From Flavobacterium gillisiae (GTDB lineage Bacteria > Bacteroidota > Bacteroidia > Flavobacteriales > Flavobacteriaceae): a stretch of 64,000 nt of DNA. The notes beneath the pieces are model-generated. The model saw only the letters and a list, made by a program, of their open reading frames with translations. It searched no databases and had not been told where the DNA came from. The stretch spans positions 62,001-126,000 of the forward strand of contig NZ_FNRD01000012.1 in the NCBI RefSeq assembly GCF_900107635.1, given 5' to 3'. Below, in pieces: positions 47,763-59,600 of this stretch (positions are counted from its first letter, which is position 1; each line of letters opens with the position of its first letter). Made by a program: the position numbers and the translations under genes.

Positions 47763-49385
47763 TTAATAATTTGGATTCTGGTTGATCATGCCTCCGCTTC
47801 TATCTATTTCAGATTGCGGTATAGGCCAAAGAAGATTTTTGTTTATGTCAAAGTTCGTCCCTTTATCTTGTAGTTCTTTCAAATTAGTTGTTTCGTTCTT
47901 ATCTGTTGACAAAGTAGTATTATACAGTACGAAAGTTCCTGAAGGCCCCATAAGACTTGCTATTACAGGTTTATTAGTACCAGGGTCTATTTGGCGGCGA
48001 ATATCGAACAAACGAAGTCCTTCGAAAGCAAATTCCATGCGACGTTCTTTCCAAATAGCTCTAAGAATATTATCCCCCGAAACTTTTCCTGACTTTGGTG
48101 AAAGTCCGACACGATTTCGAATAATATCAACATCAGCCATTGCTTTACCTGGTGCTAAATGGAAATTTGCCTCTGCTCTTGTTAGATACATTTCGGCCAA
48201 ACGTAATACAGGAAGATTAAGCGGAGCATTCCCGAATGTGCTAACGAGTGTGCGACGAGTTGCGACCGGTATATAAAATTTACGTATAATTCGTCCTGAT
48301 TTGCTTTGTCTTATATCCCATATATGAGTAGGGTTATTTGTCTCATCACCATAAGCAGCATCCCCGCTTACCGTAATCGTACTGCGACGACGAACAACAT
48401 CATTTTCAGATAAATAACAGTTTTCCAAATCACTTGTTGGGGTACACCATCCCCATCCATCCATTACATCACCAGCACTAAGGCTTGGAAAATTATCTTT
48501 TGATTCACCTCTCGCTCCTGTGAATGTTGATAATATATTACCCAGTTGTTGAGCAGGATCACTACTCGTTTGAGACTCTAAAATAGATTCTACACCATTA
48601 TGATTTTTAACATTCCATATGCTCAAGAAATTACTTTCCAAAGAAAACCCTCCTTCTGTGATTACCTTACTTGAATACGTTTCTGCCTCTGCCCATTTCT
48701 CTTGGAACAAAGAAACGCGCGCCATCAATGCATAACACGCCCATTTCGTAACTCTTCCTTTATCAGAACCCGCATAAGACGGTTTTAACAAATCGGCCGC
48801 CATCAAAAGATCTTTTTCAATACTTGCGTAAACCTCCTCTTTAGTAGCTCTTTCCAAATTCAAATCCCCTGTCCCTAAAGGACTTAATGCCAAGGGTACC
48901 CCTCCAAAATTATTTACTAAATCATAGTAATTATAGGCCCGAAGAAATAGGGATTCTCCTAAATATTGATTTTTCTGAACCTCACTTATAGTAGATTTCG
49001 TAATACCCTCTATTGCAACATTACATCCTCCTATGTTTTCGTAACGTGTTTTGAACAAGTCTGAGAGATACCCCATATTATTAGCAGTCATAAGATACTG
49101 AGCTGCAGGAATCATGCCTGATGCATTTTGTCCTGTATTCCCCATCCAAGCATCATCTGTAGCAGTTTCATTTGCCAATCTCCCTGGAATTAATTGATAC
49201 CAGTCATAGTGCAAGAAAGCTCTCTTGTATAAATCATTGACAAAAGTTTGACACTCCTGTGTTGTTGAAAAGTAATTGTCAAGAGTTTGGGTACCTCTTT
49301 CATCATGTACTATAAAATCATCACTACAAGAACTAGATATAATACATAAAGTGATAGTGATGATTGATAAAAATATTTTTTTCAT
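47763..49385 (-). CDS. SusD/RagB family nutrient-binding lipoprotein
   Basis: 540 residues, lipoprotein signal ISSSCSDD (Cys20). FLRAYNYYDLVNNFGGVPLA (about 147-166), the TPR region RVTKWACYALMARVSLFQEK and the C-terminal IWKERRMEFAFEGLRLFDIR and LWPIPQSEIDRS are all SusD. It forms the lid on the SusC located 10 bp upstream. Its ligand should be the product of the GH30 encoded just downstream. Confidence 0.97.
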   Translation of the reverse strand: MKKIFLSIITITLCIISSSCSDDFIVHDERGTQTLDNYFSTTQECQTFVNDLYKRAFLHYDWYQLIPGRLANETATDDAWMGNTGQNASGMIPAAQYLMTANNMGYLSDLFKTRYENIGGCNVAIEGITKSTISEVQKNQYLGESLFLRAYNYYDLVNNFGGVPLALSPLGTGDLNLERATKEEVYASIEKDLLMAADLLKPSYAGSDKGRVTKWACYALMARVSLFQEKWAEAETYSSKVITEGGFSLESNFLSIWNVKNHNGVESILESQTSSDPAQQLGNILSTFTGARGESKDNFPSLSAGDVMDGWGWCTPTSDLENCYLSENDVVRRRSTITVSGDAAYGDETNNPTHIWDIRQSKSGRIIRKFYIPVATRRTLVSTFGNAPLNLPVLRLAEMYLTRAEANFHLAPGKAMADVDIIRNRVGLSPKSGKVSGDNILRAIWKERRMEFAFEGLRLFDIRRQIDPGTNKPVIASLMGPSGTFVLYNTTLSTDKNETTNLKELQDKGTNFDINKNLLWPIPQSEIDRSGGMINQNPNY

Positions 49386-49395
49386 AATTTTTTAT

Positions 49396-52300
49396 TTAAA
49401 ATGTTACATTTAAGCCGAATAAAATCGTTTTTTGAACTGGATAGTTCCATCCTCCAAATCCAAATCCAAGTACATCTCCACCTACCTCAGGTTCTACACC
49501 AGAGTATTTTGTTAAAGTAAGTAGATTTTGACCTGATAATGAACATCTGATTTTATCGAATCCCATTTTATTATTGATTGTATATCCAAATTGGATATTC
49601 TTTAACCGAACGAAGGATCCATCTTCAACATAATAGGATGAAAACTTAGAGAAATTTTGATTGTTGTCTGTTTGTGACAAGCGTGGAATTGATGTAGATG
49701 TCCCTTCACCATGCCATGCCAAGTCTGACAAGCCACTTATTTTATTGTTTCTAGAAAGAGCATTATAGAGTTCGTTTTTATTTTGATTTACTAAATCATT
49801 CCCGATACTGGAATAGATGTTAGCCAAAAAGTCAAATCTTTTATAAGAAGCATTTAAATTTAGACCTACCGTGTATTTTGCCCACGGAGAGCCTATTTTT
49901 GTTCTATCATCAGCATTTAGTATACCATCGCCATTTACATCCGTAAATCGAACATCTCCTACTTTAGCGTTTGGCTGTAAAAAAACACCAACATTATTTG
50001 TGTGCGAGTTTAGCTCAAATTGATTTTGAAACAAACCATCAGCTTTATAGCCATAGAAATAACCCGGCTCATCATTTTCAACGGTTAACGTTTTTTCTCC
50101 AAATCCAAATAATTGTTCATTAGCAGCACTAAGCTTAATCATCTTTACATTTGTATTAGTAAAGTTTAAATTTGCTCCATAATTAAAATCACCGACATTA
50201 TTTTTATAAGACAAACTAAACTCGAGACCTTGTGATCTCATCGAACCTACATTAGACCATATACGAGCATCATTTGGATATCCACTATAATTAGGGTATG
50301 ATTTTTGGAATAACATATTCTCAGTAGTTTTTCTATATGCTTCTATGGTTCCTGACAGTTTATTGCTGAATAGTCCAAAATCTACTCCTGCATTTATATC
50401 CTCTACTGTCTCCCACTTTATGTCTTTATTTGGTACAGCACTTGGATAAGTAGTATTTACCACTTGATCTCCAAAAGTATAAAAATTTTGTCCTAGCTTA
50501 GAAAGATATACACTTGCTGGCAAGTTTTGATTTCCAACTTTTCCCCAACCTACTCTAAACTTAAGATCACTTAAAACATCTGAAACATCAGACATGAATT
50601 TTTCATTGGAAGCTCTCCATGCAAAGGAAGCAGAAGGAAAAGAAGCCCACTTATTATTTGCTAAAAATTTAGAAGATCCATCGCGTCTGTATGTTGCTGT
50701 CAAATAATATTTGCTATCAAAATTATAAGTCAAACGACTCAAATAGGACATGATGGAATTTGTATAAGACGTTCCATAAGTTTTTGGATTTAATGTCCCG
50801 GCATTTAATTCTTGTAAATTGTCATTATTATTAGGAAGAGCTTGTATAGACCCATATAAATTTGCACCATTATATTCTTCAGCCGTATTACCCACCATAA
50901 GAGAAAAATCGTGCTTTTCGCCCAATGTTTTCATATATGTTGCTGTATTTTGGATACTCCAAGAACGAGTCAAATTAGTGCTGCGTGAAAGTGAGTTAAT
51001 CAATTGACTCTCATGAGCAACATCAATTATAAAATCAGGGTTAAAATTATCCGAAATATTAGAATTCAACTCAAAGGAACCTTGTGAACGAATAATTAAA
51101 CCCTTTACAGGAGTTATTTGAATATACCCATTAGTAGCAAGCGCATAATTTTTGGTTTTGGATTTAAATCTTTTAACCAATGCCACTGGATTCCATACAT
51201 AAGAAGGCGATCTGGCATAGATACTAAATTCATTCTCATCTCCCGTCAATTGATCCGCAGGTTTGTAAATTGGAGTGATAGGGTCAATTCTATCAAAATC
51301 AGCCCAATTTCCCGGATTGCCATAGGATTCATATCTGGGGTTAAGTGAGTAACCTGCTGATATCTTTTTTGAAAATTTATAATCTGATGAAATACGTGAA
51401 GTGAATTTTTCCCATCCTCCTTTTTCGTAAAAAGAATCTTGTTTGTAATAGTTTAAACTTACAGCAAAAGTATGCTTCTCAGTCCCGCCTTGCAGCCCAA
51501 AACTTATATTTCTAACAGCTGCTCTTTCTCTAATTCCTGCATTCCACCAATCTGTAGACTTCCCTCTATAACTAGCAGGGTCACCAAACTCAGCAGGAAG
51601 TCCAGAGGCTACCGCTGCAGTATTAAAAATAGTTGCATACTCCTCAGCATCTGCCATATGGTATGGGTTTTTCATAAACTGAATCCCGTAGCTCGTGTCA
51701 AAATTAAAAGTAGTTTCTCCCTTTTTACCTCGCTTAGTAGTAATTAGAATCACACCATTTGAAGCTCTACTTCCGTAAATTGCACTTGCAGAGGCATCCT
51801 TAAGTATCTCCATACTCTCTATTTCATTCGTATTTAAAAAATTAATATTGGTTCCCATTGGTATACCATCTATTACATAAAGAGGATCTGTACTTAAATT
51901 AATAGTTGAAATTCCTCGAATAAGCACTTTTGGCACGGAGCCAGGCCCTCCACTATTCACAACCTGTATCCCTGCTGCTTTTCCTTGCAAAGATTCAGCT
52001 GCATTACCTACTGTCATTGTTTTTAATTCCTTTCCTTTCACTGTTGCGATAGAGCTGGTTAGATCACTCTTCTTTACAGAAGCAAAACCAATTACGACTA
52101 TCTCATCTAAGTTGTTATCAGAGCTTTCAAGCACAACATTAATAATAGTATTTGCTTCTACTTTCACTAATTTAGTATTGAACCCAATATAAGAAAATTC
52201 AATTTCTGCTTGTTTATTAGGTACATTAAGTGAATAATTACCGTTAATATCTGTAATTGAACCAATCGTTGTTCCTTTTAGAATAACATTTACGCCAACA

Positions 52301-52407
52301 AGAGGTTCTTTTTTTGAGTCTGACACCTTACCTTTTACAGTGATCTGACCTATGGCCATTACACTAAACAAAAGAGTTGTAACAAACCATATAGTTTTTA
52401 GTTTCAT
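49396..52407 (-). CDS. SusC/RagA family TonB-dependent transporter
   Basis: 1003 residues with signal to IGQ. Carboxypeptidase-like domain TVKGKVSDSKKEPLVGVNVI (24-43), DEIVVIGFASVKKSD, plug with SLQGKAAGIQVVNSGG and YVIDGIPMG, then ILKDASASAIYGSRASNGVI; the barrel ends LFGLNVTF. It imports oligosaccharides across the outer membrane with its SusD. Preceded by a surface lipoprotein gene (17 bp gap) and followed by susD, giving the order SGBP-SusC-SusD-GH30. Somewhat different from the first SusC in the window: no N-terminal extension. Confidence 0.97.
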   Translation of the reverse strand: MKLKTIWFVTTLLFSVMAIGQITVKGKVSDSKKEPLVGVNVILKGTTIGSITDINGNYSLNVPNKQAEIEFSYIGFNTKLVKVEANTIINVVLESSDNNLDEIVVIGFASVKKSDLTSSIATVKGKELKTMTVGNAAESLQGKAAGIQVVNSGGPGSVPKVLIRGISTINLSTDPLYVIDGIPMGTNINFLNTNEIESMEILKDASASAIYGSRASNGVILITTKRGKKGETTFNFDTSYGIQFMKNPYHMADAEEYATIFNTAAVASGLPAEFGDPASYRGKSTDWWNAGIRERAAVRNISFGLQGGTEKHTFAVSLNYYKQDSFYEKGGWEKFTSRISSDYKFSKKISAGYSLNPRYESYGNPGNWADFDRIDPITPIYKPADQLTGDENEFSIYARSPSYVWNPVALVKRFKSKTKNYALATNGYIQITPVKGLIIRSQGSFELNSNISDNFNPDFIIDVAHESQLINSLSRSTNLTRSWSIQNTATYMKTLGEKHDFSLMVGNTAEEYNGANLYGSIQALPNNNDNLQELNAGTLNPKTYGTSYTNSIMSYLSRLTYNFDSKYYLTATYRRDGSSKFLANNKWASFPSASFAWRASNEKFMSDVSDVLSDLKFRVGWGKVGNQNLPASVYLSKLGQNFYTFGDQVVNTTYPSAVPNKDIKWETVEDINAGVDFGLFSNKLSGTIEAYRKTTENMLFQKSYPNYSGYPNDARIWSNVGSMRSQGLEFSLSYKNNVGDFNYGANLNFTNTNVKMIKLSAANEQLFGFGEKTLTVENDEPGYFYGYKADGLFQNQFELNSHTNNVGVFLQPNAKVGDVRFTDVNGDGILNADDRTKIGSPWAKYTVGLNLNASYKRFDFLANIYSSIGNDLVNQNKNELYNALSRNNKISGLSDLAWHGEGTSTSIPRLSQTDNNQNFSKFSSYYVEDGSFVRLKNIQFGYTINNKMGFDKIRCSLSGQNLLTLTKYSGVEPEVGGDVLGFGFGGWNYPVQKTILFGLNVTF

Positions 52408-52424
52408 ATTAATTTTCTTTTAAA

Positions 52425-53771
52425 TTATTTTTTTATTAAAGTAGCTCTTTCTAATTCCGTGTCAAGCGTAAAAATATAAGTGCCCGCAGCTACTCCACTG
52501 TATGTAGCATTTCCTCCTCCTAGGTAGGGAGTTACACCAAAAGTATCTAGTCTCCAAAATGGATACCAATTATTACCTGTAATGGTCATTTGTACACCTG
52601 TTCCATCTAATGTTATTTCTCTTGATAATCTATATGGATTTGACGGATCAGCTGAAAGTGCAAGAGCTGTAGAATTAGGATTCCAACCTCCATTTGCCAT
52701 ACCACCACCAGCTATAGTTATAGGCGTAGTACTCAAATTTATTGGAGCAGAAGTTGGTGTATAAGATGTTACTGTATAAACTAAATCAATTGGATTAACT
52801 GTAATTTGATAATATCCTTTTGTAGGCAGGATAACTGGTTTAGAAGTTATACTATTTTGAAATGATCCTGTAGAAGACAATCCAAAAGTGTGAGGCTCAT
52901 ATGAGGTATCTTGTCCTAGAAAAAAGATTTCCTTATTATCTGAATTTGCATAATATTTAAAAGTAAATACATTACCTACTTTCTTATGAAACAACATTGG
53001 CACTCCAAACGCATCACTAGTCAAATTTGAATTAACAGGAAGATCCGTTAAAAACATAGAGGTCAATCCATCTGCAACAGCAAAATTGACTTTAGTAGTT
53101 TCTTGATTTGGAGTAAGAAAATTATCTTTAACCGTTATTGATATATCATAAGATTGAAGAACTCCTGGAATAGAAAAGGTTTTACTATAATTATATGATT
53201 TTACTCCTCCTACAGCAACAACATCATTAATTCCCAAACTTGGAGAACTTACAATTATGTTGTCAATCCCCGTGTAATCTTGAGCATTGAAACTAATAGT
53301 AACTTTTGTGTCACTTGATTTAAAAACCACACTATTATTTACAGGTTTTAAATTGGTTAATTTTGGCGCTTCAAAGTCCCCGTCAAGCCTTAATCCTATC
53401 TTTTTTGTTACAACATTTCCAGAAACATCCGTAAGTATTAATTCAACTTCAAATTTATCTGTAATTAGTTTATCCTGAGGAATCAAAAAAGAATAACTAA
53501 GCTCATATGCTTTAAGTAAAGGATCTGTGGAGAACGTGATCACTTTATCCAATTGTAGTTCCATTATTTTAATTTGAACTGATTTTAAGCCTAAATCATC
53601 ATTTAGTGAGGCTTTAATCTCAAATTTTCTATTAGGCCCCCCATAAATTTCATTTGACTCCAAGGATATAGTGGGGTCACCCGAAGCTGGAAAATTTGAC
53701 TCGCTATTATCACAGCCCGTAATGGCTGTTAATAAAAGAAGAAATAATAATAATAATTTCATTGTTTTCAT
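52425..53771 (-). CDS. Putative surface glycan-binding lipoprotein (SusE/SusF position)
   Basis: About 448 residues from MKTMKLLLLFLLLL, chosen because it begins the lipoprotein signal (LTAITGCDN); the open frame extends 27 codons upstream into the end of the GH2 gene, which argues against the longer start. The body is a chain of beta-sandwich segments: NRKFEIKASLNDDLGLKSVQ and later Ig-like repeats, then a C-terminal part with NGGWNPNSTALALSADP and YTFTLDTELERATL reminiscent of SusE/SusF outer-domain ends. No catalytic motif. I infer a starch- or glycan-binding surface protein from lipoprotein signal, fold and position before SusC. Confidence 0.7.
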   Translation of the reverse strand: MKTMKLLLLFLLLLTAITGCDNSESNFPASGDPTISLESNEIYGGPNRKFEIKASLNDDLGLKSVQIKIMELQLDKVITFSTDPLLKAYELSYSFLIPQDKLITDKFEVELILTDVSGNVVTKKIGLRLDGDFEAPKLTNLKPVNNSVVFKSSDTKVTISFNAQDYTGIDNIIVSSPSLGINDVVAVGGVKSYNYSKTFSIPGVLQSYDISITVKDNFLTPNQETTKVNFAVADGLTSMFLTDLPVNSNLTSDAFGVPMLFHKKVGNVFTFKYYANSDNKEIFFLGQDTSYEPHTFGLSSTGSFQNSITSKPVILPTKGYYQITVNPIDLVYTVTSYTPTSAPINLSTTPITIAGGGMANGGWNPNSTALALSADPSNPYRLSREITLDGTGVQMTITGNNWYPFWRLDTFGVTPYLGGGNATYSGVAAGTYIFTLDTELERATLIKK

Positions 53772-53826
53772 GGTTAATAGAATTTGGTTAGTATAAATAA
53801 ATTGTTTTTGGTAATAATAATATTGT

Positions 53827-56619
53827 TTAATAAACACTGGTGGGTGAATCACTAATTTTGTTCTTCTCTTCTGATAAAATTAATTTCAAAGAGTCAGGAT
53901 TTTTTATCGTTGCTGGATTAAATGATTCACTGTTCATGTAATTAAGGATGGAGATTAACATCTGTTTTACCACAGGTCGTTCCATTAAATCCTTTGACAA
54001 ATCAAAAGAAGCGATTACTAGTTTTCCTGAACCAATACTTCCTTCAAAAAGTGATGCCAGTTTGCGGTTATTTGCAAAATTATCTACCATTTCAACTAAC
54101 GGATTCCCACCAATAATACTGTCTACTATTAAGGTTGTAGAATTAACATTTAAATCCCACCACTGCCAATCAGTATGCATATCAGTAGGAAAATCTGAAA
54201 AAACTTTATGCATTGGATCACAAAGTACACCCATAGTTCCTGCTTGTTTAGGGAAATGAACAGGACTCCAAAAAACGGGAACAAATTTTCCTTCAATTCC
54301 TTTAATTTTCTTCCAATCTGGATTTAATAATACTTTATGACCTGCATCGAGTAGCTTATACGCTTCTTCAAGACTACGAGTATAAACTACTTTACCATAA
54401 TCGATTGTTTGCTGTTGCGGATAAACCCACACATTCCATTCATTTTTGTAATCAGTATCTTTTAAAGCTACTTTGACTGTCAACTTAGTAGCCTTAGTTA
54501 TTTTTTGAAGACTTTCATTAATATCAAGCACTTCTTGATTATACCCTGATTTAATTGTTCTTTTTTTTGATCCTGACGCTAGTAGAATGTCATTATCCAT
54601 GATACTCCATTCTATTACTTTCTCGTTTAAAGGATTACCTGAATAATTACTTACGTCTAAAGCAGCAACAAAAGATTCATTGTTAGTGTATGTTGCTTTA
54701 GGGAAACGGATAAGAGGAACGACTGGGGATGAAAATTGTCTAAATCCTTCTGCAGAAATTAAATTTTTACTATCCCAAAAAGCATCTAATAATCCTACCA
54801 AAGCAGTCCCTTGACCTGGAAAGTCGTGTAAGTCCAGTAATTGAAATCCACTAATTCCTGCCGTTTTTAAGGCTCTTTCTATCTCCTCTTTATAAAGTAT
54901 TACTGCTAATTTACCTGAAGCTTTAGTATAATCTTCGGCCTTACTAATCAATCCCTTGCGTTCTAAATCTTCTTTTACTGCCTTAAAATTTAGCGGTTCT
55001 AAAACCCCTGTGTATTTAGAAATTTCATCTATTTTAGGATACACAGCGTACTGTCCTATTTCATGCGTAATTAAAGGTAATGTTATATCCTGCACTGCCG
55101 CTGAATAATCTTTGTTGAATGTTGGAGGTTCACTATTAAACACGCCTTGCCCTCTTACCCATCCTTTGTTAGTCCATTGGGTAATAAAGAAATCATCTTC
55201 TAATTCAGGCAAAAGCCCATGTCCTTTTTCAAAAGTAAAAGAAGTACTAGTATAAAGATGTCTATTGTCTTTGCCTTTAAAATTCTTAACCATTTCGTTT
55301 AAAAATGACATATCACCTTGTAATTCGTTGCCCATAGACCACATACAAAAAGAGGGATGATTACCATATTCATCAATCATGTGCTGTGCTTCAGAATACA
55401 AAAAATCATTAACTCCTTGATCCTGACCAATATTTAGAATCCAAACAGGAAGCTCTACCTGCAAGTAAAAACCCATTTCATCTGCTACTTCAAAAGCGGC
55501 TTCTGGCGGACACCAAGAATGAAAACGAAGGTGATTTAAACCCCATTTTTTAGCAGTCCCAAATACTTTTTCCCATCCTTTTTTGTCCATTGGAGGATGC
55601 CCTGTAAGCGGGAAAATATTACATTCTAATGTTCCTCTTAAAAAAACAGCTTTATTGTTTACGGTAAGAACAGTACCCTTTTTAGAAAACTTTCGCATCC
55701 CAAAATCGACAACTTTTTCTGATTTGTACTTCGCTGTTTTTACTTCAACTTTTAGTTCATATAACTCAGGAGAAAATTCACTCCAAAGCTTTATATCTTT
55801 ACCCATATTATAGTCAAACTCTGCAACAGATTCTCCTTTTTCTATTTGAACCTTTTGCGTAACAGCTGTTATCGATTTTTTACTTTTTTTATGGATAGCA
55901 ACAATATTTAACACTCCTTTTTGAGTGCTTTTTGAATTATTCTTTAACGTAACAGATACTTTAATTTTATTTAAATCGATATCCGGTTGTACTTGCAAAT
56001 TAGAGACATGAACAGCATCTACAGCTTCAATATTCATTTCTCCAATAATACCATTCCAAATAATTTGAGTCATATTAGTGTAAGCATGCGCCATGTTTTC
56101 TAAGCTGATATCAAACTGCTTTCTATTATCGACCCTAACTGTTATTCTTTGCGTTTTACCAGGAATTAAATAATTAGACAAATCAAAATAATGAGGGGAA
56201 ACCAAACTATTTTGTCCTGCCGAAACCTCCTTACCATCCACCCAAACATTGGTTTTCCAAATTACTCGTTCCAATTTCAATATCAATTGCTTTCCTTTCC
56301 AACCTTTTGGAATCGAGACTTTGCGAGTGTACCATGCTGCGCCTATATAGCTGTTTTTTCGAGTTAAGTGACTTAATTGCGGCTTCTCTAAACTTGGTTT
56401 AAGTTTGTTAGGAATTCCTATCCTTGCATCATCGGTAGTACCCGGCAACTGTATTACTTGATTAAAAATCTTGTTTTGCCACCCGTTCTGCAAGCCAATA
56501 TCTGTGCTGTCTAATTGTACCGTCCATTGTCCAGAAATATCGATTGTTTTTTTATTCAAGGAGGGACTCCACGAACAAAGCAAAAACGAGCTAACGATTA
56601 ACAATAAAATGTTTTTCAT
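53827..56619 (-). CDS. GH2 family glycosidase
   Basis: 930 residues with signal peptide (LLLIVSSFLLCSWS). Sugar-binding domain: GQWTVQLDSTDIGLQNGW and AAWYTRKVSIPKGWKGKQ, then FLRGTLECNIFPLTGHPPMD starts the barrel with NHLRFHSWCPPEAAFEVADE. Acid/base Glu432 in MWSMGNELQGD and nucleophile Glu520 in ITHEIGQYAVYP. The C-terminal 300 residues add further beta domains. It resembles the large secreted GH2 enzymes annotated as beta-galactosidase or beta-glucuronidase; specificity is not readable. It lies between the DUF5107 gene (56 bp) and the surface lipoprotein in one operon. Confidence 0.9.
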   Translation of the reverse strand: MKNILLLIVSSFLLCSWSPSLNKKTIDISGQWTVQLDSTDIGLQNGWQNKIFNQVIQLPGTTDDARIGIPNKLKPSLEKPQLSHLTRKNSYIGAAWYTRKVSIPKGWKGKQLILKLERVIWKTNVWVDGKEVSAGQNSLVSPHYFDLSNYLIPGKTQRITVRVDNRKQFDISLENMAHAYTNMTQIIWNGIIGEMNIEAVDAVHVSNLQVQPDIDLNKIKVSVTLKNNSKSTQKGVLNIVAIHKKSKKSITAVTQKVQIEKGESVAEFDYNMGKDIKLWSEFSPELYELKVEVKTAKYKSEKVVDFGMRKFSKKGTVLTVNNKAVFLRGTLECNIFPLTGHPPMDKKGWEKVFGTAKKWGLNHLRFHSWCPPEAAFEVADEMGFYLQVELPVWILNIGQDQGVNDFLYSEAQHMIDEYGNHPSFCMWSMGNELQGDMSFLNEMVKNFKGKDNRHLYTSTSFTFEKGHGLLPELEDDFFITQWTNKGWVRGQGVFNSEPPTFNKDYSAAVQDITLPLITHEIGQYAVYPKIDEISKYTGVLEPLNFKAVKEDLERKGLISKAEDYTKASGKLAVILYKEEIERALKTAGISGFQLLDLHDFPGQGTALVGLLDAFWDSKNLISAEGFRQFSSPVVPLIRFPKATYTNNESFVAALDVSNYSGNPLNEKVIEWSIMDNDILLASGSKKRTIKSGYNQEVLDINESLQKITKATKLTVKVALKDTDYKNEWNVWVYPQQQTIDYGKVVYTRSLEEAYKLLDAGHKVLLNPDWKKIKGIEGKFVPVFWSPVHFPKQAGTMGVLCDPMHKVFSDFPTDMHTDWQWWDLNVNSTTLIVDSIIGGNPLVEMVDNFANNRKLASLFEGSIGSGKLVIASFDLSKDLMERPVVKQMLISILNYMNSESFNPATIKNPDSLKLILSEEKNKISDSPTSVY

Positions 56620-56675
56620 TTTGATTTATTTTTATAATTAAATTTAATCGGCAATAACACACTGCACAATTGCAA

Positions 56676-59600
56676 TTACTTTCTAAAAGTGTGTTTATTT
56701 ATATCTAATTCTTTTACTTTTTTATAGAAAGTTTCCGAAAGGTTTTCATTTCCTAAACCACTGTGCCCTAATGCCATTACATAATTGCAATGCACTTGAT
56801 TACGAATATTCAAATCATCATCCCAAATAGCAAGGTCTGGAAGAGATACCGCAAAATAATCGATACGACATTTTTCAAACATATACTTTTCACCATGGGC
56901 AACAAGTTTCTTAAAACGACTTCGAGCCTTATCTTCATCTCCTAATTCTCGCCATGCAAGTCCTTGATAGAATATCTTGTCAGGTTGTTGATCATTATAG
57001 AAAAATGCCTGAACAGGTTCTGATGATCCAAGCGTTGCTTGCCTAAAATTTCTTTTTGCATTTTCATAATCACCTATTCCTAGATAAGCTAATCCTTTGT
57101 AATAATAGATTTCATTTTCTTCAGCATTCTTTAATTTTCCTTCGCCTAAATTATGAGGATATACTTCAGTTTCTTTAAGTAATTGAATAGCATCAGGAAA
57201 ACGTTTTTCAGCTATAGCTATTTTAGCTAATTCTACTCTACATAAAGTATATAATCCAGTTACTTTACCTTCGCCACCTTCCCAAGGATGAAATTTTCTT
57301 GTAGAAATCATATTTTTTGCTATATCATATTTTCCAATCTGACAATACAACCCAATACGCTCAATACATAAATCATCTCGTTCTTCGACAAGATTACTAT
57401 AGCGCTCAAAAAACACCAACCTTTCGGCAGGAGATTTTCCGATTTTTTTATACAGCTGGTCTAACTCCATGAATATCCTTGAATCTGTTGTATCGATTAC
57501 AAAGGCCTTCTCTAATACTTCTTGAGCACGAACTTTATTATCTACTTTATTAAAATAAGCAAGAGCGAGGTTCCTTAAAACCGTAGGGAATTGATCATCA
57601 CTATTTACTGAACTTTCCCAGCATTGTATCGCATTATCATATTGACGAAATGCATACCAAAAATTACCCAAATAAAACGGTGCTTTAGCATCATTTGTAT
57701 TCAATAAAATAGCATCTTGCAGAATTTTCACCTCTTCTATTCGATTAGGAAAACATTTTTCTGGAGGCAATAACGAAGCTTTTTTATACCATTCAATAGC
57801 CCTATTTTTATCTCCTTTCATAGATTCAAAATAACCTATTGTGTAGAAAACCATTGGATAAACAGTATCCACCTCTTTAGTACATTCTTGTAAGAATTGG
57901 ATAGCTTCATCATATAATCCTGCTGCCGCAAAGTCAAGTCCATATTCTATATACCCATGCGACCATTTTCGCATAAGCGTATTCATTTCAGCAAGTTCGG
58001 CTTCATTATTTGTTAGCAAATACTTCTCAAAACGACATCCCATATTAAAACGGTCAATTTTGATGGATTCATTTGCTAAAACTAAAGCTTCATCTATTCT
58101 TCCTAATTTCCTTAAAATAGAAGTCTTTAATTGGCGTGCTTTATGGTTGTGCCAATTGCGTATCAAACAAGAATCAATCCGTTCTAAAGCTTCTTTCCAT
58201 TCTCCTTTGATACAATCTATTTGTGCCAAAGCAAAAAATGCAGCATCTTGCCAAGCGGCATTCCAAGTAGATTTAAAAAGAGCCGTATAAGCATCTTCTA
58301 ATCTTCCTTCAATTTTTAAACAAAATCCTAAATTATAATGTGGTTCCCCATCATAAGGATTCGGACTTCGCTCTGTTAAAACTTCTACTGCCATTCTAAA
58401 ATAACATTCCGCTTTTTCAAATTGTCCACGACGCAGCATCAATAAGCCAATAGCATTATTGCAACGTACGTCCTTAGAATCTCTACTTAAAGCTTCTAGG
58501 TAATAATCTAGCGGGTTGTAGGTCGCATGGCGGTATTGTTCCAGGTGTAAACCCGTTAAAAACAATTGCTCAATCGACGTGATTTCTTTAGGATCAAGAG
58601 CCGCTTTTGCTGGATCTGGCGGTGGTTTAATTTCCGGCTTTTGTTCTTGATAAGCCACCAGAACTTTATCGTCACCAGTATAAATACTAAAAACCAAATT
58701 TTCTGAGGCAACATCTCCTATAATTACATTCTTTTTATAAGGATTATACGGAGAAACACTCACGATTTCCTGATGTAAAATAATTCCATCAATGTCTTTC
58801 AACTCTAACTTTAAATTTTCAAAAAAACTTGTTGTATACAAAATTAAATCGGCTTTGTTTCCATCTACCTCAATATTGATTACGGCATCTTTAGTAGCGT
58901 TTTTTACATAACCCACTTCGGCATAAGGCATAAAATATTGAACCCAAGATTTTTCTTCATAGGCTTGGAGCCACGAAAAATCAGGTTGATTGTCTGTAAA
59001 AACCCCAGTCATTAATTCAATGTAAGGCCCGTCTTTATCCGTTAGGTTTCTGTCCCATGCAAGCCCAAAATCACCATTTCCCCAAGTCCACTGTTTTTTT
59101 CCTGGAGATATGTGATGATTAGCTACATGCAATAAACCTGCTTGTACGTCATCTTCATATCCTCCAACAAAATTGTATTTAGAATGAACCGCCATATAGG
59201 ATGTAGGTACTGGGATATTTTTGTATTTTGAAATATCTACACCAGCAGAGTAATCTTGTTTGTAATATTCTCCAGTTGCTATTGGAAAATTAGATACATC
59301 GCGTTTTCCATGGTCAAATACAAAATTTACATCCGGTGGAAAAACAGACTTATATTCATCGTTAACAACAACAGCGGGATTCGCCCACCAAAGAAACGTT
59401 TGAGGGAAAGCCGTTCTATTATAAATTTTGACTTTTATTTCTATATAAGCTTTATCAGGATGCAAGGTAAAACCTTGCATCCCTTTGGTTCTAAACATTC
59501 TTTCTACTTCATTACACCAAACCGTTTTACTACCGTCAGCATTTTCTTCAATACTATAATCCGTAGGCAAAAAAGTACTTGGACGGTGATGTTGTGGCCA

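Noticed and set aside
47782..48276. 164-codon plus-strand frame over the second SusD gene
   Set aside because: It is the complement of well conserved SusD C-terminal sequence and has no signal, motif or leader of its own.
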